Assembly: GCA_049322715.1 (NCBI GenBank)
Contig: JBMOQP010000043.1
Coordinates: 1 to 44,734 of the forward strand
DNA: 44,734 nucleotides
Direction of reading: 5' to 3'
Origin: Thiofaba sp049322715
GTDB lineage: Bacteria; Pseudomonadota; Gammaproteobacteria; Halothiobacillales; Halothiobacillaceae
The translations under genes were made by a program, and so were the position numbers. Position 1 is the stretch's first letter, and every line of letters begins with the position of its first letter. Shown here piece by piece: positions 35,077 to 41,486 of this stretch. Under the pieces are notes generated by a model. It searched no databases. It was not told the DNA's origin and saw only the letters and a program-made list of their open reading frames with translations.

Positions 35077-36189
35077 TCAGCGGGGACGGCGCGGCTCACG
35101 CTGGAGCATCAGTGCGTGGATGGCGCGCAGAAGCTGCCAGCGGTCGAGGTTCTCCGGCACCAGGTCGACGTGGGAGAGGCCGTCCACCCGATAGAGCTCA
35201 GCTTGCCCGCGCGGCAAGGCTGCCGCAAAGGCCATGCTCTGCTCACTGGGGATCAGGTCATCGTCGATGCCGTGCACCAGGATCAGGTGGCTGCGCAGCT
35301 GTGACAGGTCCTTGCTGGCCAGGTCGAGGGACTCCAGATCCCCGCGCATCGCCGGAGGCAAGGAAGCGATGAGGCCGGGCACTGCCTCCGGGTCGGTATT
35401 GGTCAGCAGGTCCAGGATGGCCCGCCCCTCCTCGCCCAGGCCCTGTTCGAGGCCAGCCGGCACTTGGCCGCCGTTGGCCAGGCGATCACGGGCGACCCAG
35501 GCCAGCAGGCGCCGGTCCTCCGGGAAACTCAGCCGGTCGAGGTTGCCGAGCACGAACACCCACTTGCCGTAACGGCTCGGCGGGCGGTAGGACCACCGTC
35601 CGTCCTCGCGAACATGGCCCGTGGTGAAATAAGCCAGCGCCAGGGGCAAGTCGAAGTAGCCGCCGATGGCCACGACGAAATCGACCCCGTCCCGCAGCTC
35701 CGGCCGCATGGCCGCCAGCACGGCGGGACCCGCGGCATAGCTGAAGGCGACGATGCCGCCGCGGCGATCAGCGGGCAGTTCTGGCCGGCGGCGCAGATGG
35801 CTGAAGGCATCGGCCACCACCTGCGCATCCTCCGGCCGGATCCTGAACCCCCTCAGGTTGCCGATCTCGGGTACCAGGACGAGAAATCCCGTGCGGGCCA
35901 GGGCATGCGCAAAGTCGATCAGGCGCGGGTCGTCACGTCCCTGCTCCGCCACGCCCGGCACCAGCACGACGCCTGCCTGCGGCACACCCCCGGGGCGATA
36001 GATATCTCCTATATAGGACCGTTCGCCCACCGCGTAGTACACCCTTTCGCGGGCCGTCCCGGCATCCGTCGCCACCGGCGCCGCCAGATCCGCGAGAAAC
36101 TGCCGGGCATCCCGCCAGGCGGAGCTGCAGCCGCCCAGCACCAGGGCCAGGGCGAGCAGGACCGCTCCCCTCGCCCGCCGCTCGCTCAC
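35077..36189 (-). CDS. predicted lipoprotein of the alpha/beta-hydrolase fold
   Basis: A 370-residue protein with a lipoprotein signal (AVLLALALVLGGCSS, Cys near residue 21). The rest resembles a dienelactone-hydrolase-like alpha/beta hydrolase: GVVLVPGVAEQGRDDPRLIDFAHALA, then the putative nucleophile elbow IVAFSYAAGP (AxSxA rather than GxSxG), Asp in LVHGIDDDLIPSEQS and His in VDGLSHVDLVPEN. The substrate is unknown. Start is a GTG at 36189 that overlaps the stop of the upstream thioredoxin-CcdA gene (GTGA), so the two are coupled. Convergent with the slipin gene. Confidence 0.82.
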   Translation of the reverse strand: MSERRARGAVLLALALVLGGCSSAWRDARQFLADLAAPVATDAGTARERVYYAVGERSYIGDIYRPGGVPQAGVVLVPGVAEQGRDDPRLIDFAHALARTGFLVLVPEIGNLRGFRIRPEDAQVVADAFSHLRRRPELPADRRGGIVAFSYAAGPAVLAAMRPELRDGVDFVVAIGGYFDLPLALAYFTTGHVREDGRWSYRPPSRYGKWVFVLGNLDRLSFPEDRRLLAWVARDRLANGGQVPAGLEQGLGEEGRAILDLLTNTDPEAVPGLIASLPPAMRGDLESLDLASKDLSQLRSHLILVHGIDDDLIPSEQSMAFAAALPRGQAELYRVDGLSHVDLVPENLDRWQLLRAIHALMLQREPRRPR

Positions 36190-37466
36190 GCCCGGCCCCC
36201 CTGACGAAGCCGCCAGCGGTAGAGCAGCAGGCCGGCCAGCAACGCGCTGACGACCAGCCCGGTCGCCACCCACAGACTGCTCAGCAGCCGTGGGGCGAGC
36301 AGCAGCACCAGGCCGAGCTCCAGCAGCATCAAACCGGAGAGAAGCTTGAGGCCGCGCCCCTCCTCCTCGGTCAGCTTGCGCGCCCCCACCGTGAAGGCGA
36401 AGGCGGCGACGATGGCGAACAGCGGCAGGACATAGACCAGGTTGTAGAGCACGAGGTAGAGGGAGTGGCTGGCCGTCCCCTCTCCCTCGAGAGTGAGGAG
36501 GCGGGTGAAGACCATGGGGAAGCCCGCCGTGCACAGCAATTCGTAGGTGTTGGCGCTGACCGCGAGCACCAGGGTGGCGAGCAGGACCGTGGACAGGCGC
36601 TCCGCCCCCACCAGATCGCGCATGCGCCGGAACAGCCCCGGCCTGGCGCCCGCCGGGATGCTTGCGGAGGGGCCGCGGCCGAGGAAGAAGAAGTCCTTGA
36701 TGTCGAGCAGGGCGATGGTCAGGGCGACCAGACCCGCAGCCAGCGTGATCCAGCGCAGGTGGCCGATGACCAGGAACAGGTTCAGCCAGGCGCTCATGAA
36801 CAGGAAATAGATCACGCCGGAGATGGTCACGAACAGCCCGCCCACCAGCAGCATGCGCTGGCGTCCACCCGCGCGGGCCAGCAGGCTGAGCAGGAAGAAC
36901 AGGACGAAGAAGGCGCAGGGATTGAAGGAGTCGAGCAGCGCCAGCACCACCGTCAGCACCGGCAGGGGCATGGTCCGCGGGTCGATGCCGAGGCCGGCGA
37001 GGGCGAAGTCGCTTGGTCCGTCAGCCAGCGGGAGACCAGCCTCGGCGCGCTGGCGGCATGCCTGCAGCGCCTCCACCAGCAGGGCCCCGGTGATCTCTGG
37101 ACTGTCGAAGCCCGTCTCCATCCGCTCGCAGAACAGGAAGGCAGGGACGCTGCGGGCCTCTCGCCCCACGGAGCGCGCCATTCGCTCGTACAGCGCGTTG
37201 TTCTCGGGATTCCCGCTCAGGCCGTGGGCATGGACCACCAGCCAGGGATGTTCGTCCCGCAGCCCCTGCACGAACGGCAAGGCCTCCAGGCAGTGGGGAC
37301 AGTGCGTGGACCAGAACAGGTAGAGATGGACCCGCGCCTGCCCTTCCGCGCCCTGATCGACCCAGACGGCCCCCTCCTCCGCCTCGGCCCCGCAGGCGGG
37401 CCACGCTAGGACAGCCAGCACCATCAGCAGGATCGCCCAAAAGCCGTTCCGTACCCTCTCGTGCAT
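36186..37466 (-). CDS. thioredoxin domain fused to a DsbD/CcdA-like membrane domain
   Basis: A 426-residue protein. Signal peptide (FWAILLMVLAVLAWPACG), then a periplasmic thioredoxin fold with active site CPHC in YLFWSTHCPHCLEAL and a Pro loop VPAFLF. The C-terminal two thirds have at least six membrane segments with CcdA/DsbD-type Cys: SFNPCAFFVLFFLLSLL and TYELLCTAGFPMVF. The order (thioredoxin first, membrane part second) differs from classical DsbD, where the thioredoxin domain is C-terminal. Likely passes electrons across the inner membrane to periplasmic disulphides. ATG 37466 has GAGG eight bases upstream; ATG 37487 does not. Confidence 0.85.
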   Translation of the reverse strand: MHERVRNGFWAILLMVLAVLAWPACGAEAEEGAVWVDQGAEGQARVHLYLFWSTHCPHCLEALPFVQGLRDEHPWLVVHAHGLSGNPENNALYERMARSVGREARSVPAFLFCERMETGFDSPEITGALLVEALQACRQRAEAGLPLADGPSDFALAGLGIDPRTMPLPVLTVVLALLDSFNPCAFFVLFFLLSLLARAGGRQRMLLVGGLFVTISGVIYFLFMSAWLNLFLVIGHLRWITLAAGLVALTIALLDIKDFFFLGRGPSASIPAGARPGLFRRMRDLVGAERLSTVLLATLVLAVSANTYELLCTAGFPMVFTRLLTLEGEGTASHSLYLVLYNLVYVLPLFAIVAAFAFTVGARKLTEEEGRGLKLLSGLMLLELGLVLLLAPRLLSSLWVATGLVVSALLAGLLLYRWRLRQGGRA

Positions 37467-37488
37467 CAGGCCGTCCTCGGTGGGCATG

Positions 37489-37523
37489 AAAAACCCGGTC
37501 CCTCCTCGCCGGAAAGACCGGGT
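37489..37523 (-). terminator. intrinsic terminator of hsp20
   Basis: On the minus strand ACCCGGTC (37523-37516) pairs with GACCGGGT (37500-37493) around a 15-base loop and is followed by a T-run (37493-37489). It lies between the hsp20 stop and the thioredoxin-CcdA start, so these are separate transcripts. Confidence 0.75.
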
Positions 37524-37539
37524 CCGTAGGCTCGGTCAA

Positions 37540-38046
37540 TCAGCCGATGGTGATCTTGTGCTGCTTGACCTTCTCCCGCTTGGGCAGGGTCAGTTCGAGC
37601 ACGCCGTCCTTGAAACTCGAAGTCGCCTTCTCGGCATCAACGGCGGCGGGCAAGGTGATGCAGCGCTCGAACGACTGGCTGCTGATCTCTCGCCGGTGGT
37701 AGCGGCCCTTTTCGTCCGCGACCTTCTCGTGCCGGCTGGCCCCCTTGATGACGAGGTCCTCGCCCATCAAGGACACCTCGATCTCGTCCTTGCTCAGGCC
37801 GGGCACCTCGGCCCGCACCACGATCTCGCCCTCGCGGTCCACCACGTCCATCTTCGGGAAGCGCGCCTCCATGCTGGCCATCATCTCGCCCCAGGCGGGG
37901 CGCTCCCACATGGGACGCATCCAGCCCCGGCGCGGGAAAAAGGACTCGAACAGCTGCTCCATCTCATCGAACGGGGACAGGGACCGGGCGGGAGGCGCCT
38001 TGCGCACCTCGACGGCCGTACCCTTCTGCTTCTCTTCTTTGGCCAT
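37540..38046 (-). CDS. small heat-shock protein, Hsp20 family
   Basis: A 168-residue ATP-independent holdase. The variable N-terminus contains LSPFDEMEQLFESFF; the alpha-crystallin domain (about residues 64-160) includes MDVVDREGEIVVRAEVPGLSKDEI, a GxL-type loop and GVLELTLPK; the C-terminal IxI motif is ITI in KITIG. ATG 38046 has GAGG eight bases upstream; a GTG at 38052 is an alternative. It is divergent from ftsH across a 187-base gap, so heat-stress co-regulation is plausible, although I could not assign a sigma-32 promoter confidently. Confidence 0.95.
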   Translation of the reverse strand: MAKEEKQKGTAVEVRKAPPARSLSPFDEMEQLFESFFPRRGWMRPMWERPAWGEMMASMEARFPKMDVVDREGEIVVRAEVPGLSKDEIEVSLMGEDLVIKGASRHEKVADEKGRYHRREISSQSFERCITLPAAVDAEKATSSFKDGVLELTLPKREKVKQHKITIG

Positions 38047-38233
38047 GGTCACATCCTCAACGTGCAGTTGCCGCTGAACAAACGTTCGGCGTGGGGGCGA
38101 ATACGGCTCGCACCCCTCCCCTTACTTAGCAAAGGGATATGGGTTCCGCTATAACGGAGAGAAAAGGATTCCTGAGGCCTGTCCAGGCGTCGGCTAGACT
38201 CGAATCTCCGCCCCTCCGATAACGCATGCAGAG

Positions 38234-40141
38234 ATGAGCGAAACCCTGCCCACGAGCGCCCCGCCGCGCTGGATGAACTACCTCGCGCTCGCCCTGCTCC
38301 TGCTGGCCCTCGCTTGGCTGTTCATGCGCCCGCCCACCCTGGAGCCGGTGCAGGCGGTGCCCTACACGCAGTTCAAGGATCTGGTGCGCGAGGGGGCGAT
38401 GGCCGAGGTCCTGCTGCGCGGCAAGGAGGCGCAAGGGCGTCTCGCCGCACCCCGCCCACTCGGCCCGCAGGGCGCCCTCATCCAGAAGGTGTCCACCCGC
38501 CTGCCCGACCTGGGCGACGACACGCTGCTGCCGCTGCTGGAAGAGAAGGGCGTGACCGTCAGCGTCGAGGCGGACGACCAGCAGGGCGGCCTGCTGGCCC
38601 TGGCGGCGGTCTTCCTCCCTTGGGTGCTCCTGTTCCTGTTCTTCTACTGGGTCTACCAGCGCACCCAGCGCACGCTCGGCGGCATCGGCGGCGCCGGCGA
38701 GCTGAAGGGCTTCCTCGAGGGCACGGTGAAGAAGGCCGAGGTGCCCAAGATCGACTTCGAGGACGTCGCTGGCCAGGACAACGCCAAGCGAGAGGTGGCG
38801 GAGCTGGTGGAGTACCTGCGCGACCCCGAGCGCTTCCGCCGCCTGGGCGCGGAGGTGCCCAAGGGCGTGCTGCTGATGGGCGCGCCCGGCACCGGCAAGA
38901 CCCTGCTGGCCAAGGCCCTCGCCGGCGAGGCTGGGGTACCCTTCTACAGCATCTCGGCCTCCGAGTTCATCGAGATCTTCGTCGGCGTCGGGGCCTCGCG
39001 GGTGCGCCGCCTGTTCAAGGCCGCCAAGGAGAACGCACCCGCCATCGTCTTCATCGACGAGCTGGACAGCATCGGCCGCACCCGCGGCACCGGCCTCGGC
39101 GGCGGGCACGACGAGCGCGAACAGACCCTCAACCAGATCCTCGCCGAACTGGACGGCTTCACCGGCCGCGAGGCGGTGATCGTGCTGGCCGCGACCAACC
39201 GCCCCGACATCCTCGACCCCGCCTTGCTGCGTCCCGGCCGCTTCGACCGCCACGTCACCCTGGAGCTTCCCGACCGCAAGGACCGGGTGGCCATCCTCAA
39301 GGTGCACCTGCGCAAGATCCCCGTCGCCGGGGACGTGGATCTCGACCGGATCGCCGCGGGCACGCCCGGCTTCTCGGGCGCGGACCTCAAGAACCTGGTC
39401 AACGAGGCCGCCATCCTCGCCGCACGCGACAACGAGGAGCAGGTCCGCATGAAGCACTTCGACGAAGCGCGCGACAAGATCCTGCTCGGCGGGGTGCGCT
39501 CGCTCGTGATCCAGCCCGAGGAGCGCCACCGCCTGGCGGTGCACGAAGCCGGCCACACCCTCGTGGCCCACTTCCTGCCCCATGCCGACCCGCTCTACAA
39601 GGTGACCATCATCCCGCGCGGGCGGGCCCTCGGCGGCACCCACCAGCTGCCCGAGACCGAGCGCCACACCCTGCCCGAGGACTACCTGTTCGACCGCCTG
39701 GCCGTGATCCTCGCCGGGCGCGGGGCCGAGGAGACCGTGCTCGGCAACGTCAGCTCCGGGGCGGACGACGACATTCGCCAGGCCACCCAGCTCGCCCGCG
39801 CCATGGTCGGCCGCTGGGGCATGTCGCGCGACATCGGCCCCATGGACCTGCGCGAGAGCGACGAACACCCATTCCTCGGCCTCGAGATCGCCCAGCCGAG
39901 GCGCTACAGCGAGCACGCCGCTCAAGCGGTGGACGAGGCGGTTCAGTCCCTGCTGAAGAAGGCGGAGGACAACGCGCGCGAGGTCATACGCGCCCACCGG
40001 GCCGAGCTGGACCGGCTGGTCGCGGCGCTAGAGGAGAAGGAGACGCTGGAGCGGGCAAAGATCGAAGAGATCCTGGGGGTGAAGCCTGGCGCTGGTCACC
40101 CAGAGCCTGCCGAAAGGCCCCCGGACAAGCCCGTCGTGTAG
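38234..40141 (+). CDS. ftsH: ATP-dependent zinc metalloprotease FtsH (probable paralogue)
   Basis: A 635-residue membrane AAA+ protease. Two membrane segments (about residues 15-31 and 121-139) flank a periplasmic domain; then the AAA module with Walker A GAPGTGKT, Walker B IVFIDELD, SRH (ATNRPDILDPALLRPGRFDRH), and the zinc site HEAGH with a downstream Asp in SSGADDDI. The periplasmic domain and the linker differ from the canonical E. coli-type FtsH, and it is not beside rlmE/folP, so it is probably a second, stress-related FtsH. The last 15 or so residues are Pro/Glu-rich and seem to be encoded by a repeat element. No good ribosome-binding site is obvious before ATG 38234. Confidence 0.93.
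   Translation: MSETLPTSAPPRWMNYLALALLLLALAWLFMRPPTLEPVQAVPYTQFKDLVREGAMAEVLLRGKEAQGRLAAPRPLGPQGALIQKVSTRLPDLGDDTLLPLLEEKGVTVSVEADDQQGGLLALAAVFLPWVLLFLFFYWVYQRTQRTLGGIGGAGELKGFLEGTVKKAEVPKIDFEDVAGQDNAKREVAELVEYLRDPERFRRLGAEVPKGVLLMGAPGTGKTLLAKALAGEAGVPFYSISASEFIEIFVGVGASRVRRLFKAAKENAPAIVFIDELDSIGRTRGTGLGGGHDEREQTLNQILAELDGFTGREAVIVLAATNRPDILDPALLRPGRFDRHVTLELPDRKDRVAILKVHLRKIPVAGDVDLDRIAAGTPGFSGADLKNLVNEAAILAARDNEEQVRMKHFDEARDKILLGGVRSLVIQPEERHRLAVHEAGHTLVAHFLPHADPLYKVTIIPRGRALGGTHQLPETERHTLPEDYLFDRLAVILAGRGAEETVLGNVSSGADDDIRQATQLARAMVGRWGMSRDIGPMDLRESDEHPFLGLEIAQPRRYSEHAAQAVDEAVQSLLKKAEDNAREVIRAHRAELDRLVAALEEKETLERAKIEEILGVKPGAGHPEPAERPPDKPVV
40094..40119 (+). repeat. degenerate dispersed repeat inside the ftsH 3' end
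   Basis: GGTCACCCAGAGCCTGCCGA followed by AAGGCC resembles the common intergenic repeat GGTCGCCCTGAGCCTGTCGA/AGGGCC. Here it is read through as GHPEPAERPP, the C-terminal tail of FtsH, which is not part of the conserved protease. Confidence 0.4.
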
Positions 40142-40167
40142 AGCGGATTAGCGAAGCGCAATCCACC
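40138..40167 (+). repeat. REP-like repeat, copy C
   Basis: Begins GTAGAGCGG and contains TTAGCGAAGCG, the same core as copies A and B at 22.5 kb; its stem is the shorter GGATT / AATCC. It overlaps the last two codons of ftsH. A diverged member of the same family or of a close sister family. Confidence 0.55.
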
Positions 40168-40223
40168 GGAGGATGCGGCCGGCTTCGGATGCCCCTCAGG
40201 GAGCGGCCGGGAAGGAATCAATA

Positions 40224-40248
40224 AAAAGGCCGGGGCTCCCCGGCCTTT
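40224..40248 (-). terminator. intrinsic terminator of nrdB
   Basis: AAAGGCCGGG (40225-40234) and CCCGGCCTTT (40239-40248) form a 10-bp stem with a GCTC loop. On the minus strand a T-run follows the stem (TTTTTATT). It is 15 bases after the nrdB stop. Confidence 0.85.
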
Positions 40249-40263
40249 CCTGCGTCACCGGGA

Positions 40264-41460
40264 TCAATCCCAGCTCAAGGCACCACCCGTCTGATACTCC
40301 GTCACCCGGGTCTCGAAGAAGTTCTTCTCCTTCTTCAGGTCGATGACCTCGCTCATCCACGGGAACGGGTTGGTCGCGCCGGCGTACAGCTCCGGCAGGC
40401 CGAGCTGGTTGCAGCGGCGGTTGGTGATGAAGTGCATGTACTCCTCGCACATCTCCGCGTTCAGGCCCAGCAGGCCGCGCGGCATGGTGTCGCGGGCGTA
40501 GGCGACTTCCAGCTCGCAGGCGGTCTTCACCATCTCCAGCACCTCGGCCTGGAACTCGGGGGTCCACAGGTGTGGGTTCTCCAGGCGGATGGTGTTGATG
40601 ACGTCGATGCCGAAGTTCAGGTGGATCGACTCGTCGCGCATGATGTACTGGTACTGCTCGGCGATGCCGGTCAGCTTGTTGCGGCGGCCGAGGCTCAGGA
40701 TCTGGGCGAAGCCGGTGTAGAACCACATGCCCTCGAACACCACGTAGAACGCGACCAGGTCACGCAGGAAGTTCTGCGCGCCCTCGGTGGTGCTGGTGTC
40801 GAACTGGCCGTCCATCAGGCCCTTGGTGTACTTGAGCGCCCACGCATCCTTGGCAGTGATGGACGGCACCTCGCGGTACATGTTGAACACCTCGCCCTCG
40901 GACAGGCCGAGGCTGTCGACGATGTACTGGAAGGTGTGGGTGTGGATCGCCTCCTCGAAGGCTTGGCGCAGCAGGTACTGGCGGCACTCGGGGTTGGTGA
41001 TGTTCTTGTAGATGGCGAGCACGATGTTGTTGGCGACCAGGCTCTCCGCGGTGGCGAAGAAGCCGAGGTTGCGCAGCACCATGGCGCGCTCGTCCGGGGT
41101 GAGGCCATCGCGGCTCTTCCACAGGGCGATGTCGGCCTGCATGGAGACCTCGGTCGGCATCCAGTGGTTGTTGCACGCGGCGAGGTACTTCTCCCACGCC
41201 CAGGTGTACTTCATCGGAAGCAGCTGGTTGACGTCCGCCGTGGCGTTGATGATGCGCTTCTCGGAGACGCTGACGCGCCCGGCGCCGGTCGCGATGGAGT
41301 CAAGGCCACTCGCGGCATGGTGTTCGTCGTGGGCACGCTCTTCGGCGTCGTGCATCCGCAGCGCGGCGTCGACCACTGCCGGGGGGACCGGAGCGGCGGA
41401 GGGTTCCGCCGCAGCCGGGGTGGATTTCTTGCCGGGAATGGGATCATCCCAGTTCAGCAT
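40264..41460 (-). CDS. nrdB: ribonucleotide reductase small subunit, class Ic type (tyrosine-less)
   Basis: A 398-residue R2 subunit. Metal ligands by position: Glu139 (TAES), Glu170 and His173 (EEAIHTHTF), Glu243 (VFEGMWF), Glu277 and His280 (RDESIH). The residue four after His173, where class Ia R2 has the radical Tyr, is Phe177, and the first ligand is Glu, not Asp. Ligand spacing equals that of Chlamydia trachomatis R2c (Glu89, Glu120, His123, Phe127, Glu193, Glu227, His230) throughout. So a Mn/Fe cofactor with no tyrosyl radical is expected. ATG 41460 has GGAGG eight bases upstream. Downstream of nrdA by 26 bases; the pair makes dNTP precursors aerobically. Confidence 0.95.
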   Translation of the reverse strand: MLNWDDPIPGKKSTPAAAEPSAAPVPPAVVDAALRMHDAEERAHDEHHAASGLDSIATGAGRVSVSEKRIINATADVNQLLPMKYTWAWEKYLAACNNHWMPTEVSMQADIALWKSRDGLTPDERAMVLRNLGFFATAESLVANNIVLAIYKNITNPECRQYLLRQAFEEAIHTHTFQYIVDSLGLSEGEVFNMYREVPSITAKDAWALKYTKGLMDGQFDTSTTEGAQNFLRDLVAFYVVFEGMWFYTGFAQILSLGRRNKLTGIAEQYQYIMRDESIHLNFGIDVINTIRLENPHLWTPEFQAEVLEMVKTACELEVAYARDTMPRGLLGLNAEMCEEYMHFITNRRCNQLGLPELYAGATNPFPWMSEVIDLKKEKNFFETRVTEYQTGGALSWD

Positions 41461-41486
41461 GATGGTGTCCTCCAATCCAGCCCGCC

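Noticed and set aside
38047..38233. Sigma-32 promoters or CIRCE element between hsp20 and ftsH
   Set aside because: A CCCTT/AAGGG inverted repeat exists, but no acceptable match to sigma-32 or CIRCE sequences.
38314..40224. 636-codon alternative frame inside ftsH
   Set aside because: Arg/Gly/Pro-rich frame typical of the second codon register of a GC-rich gene; FtsH motifs are in the other frame.
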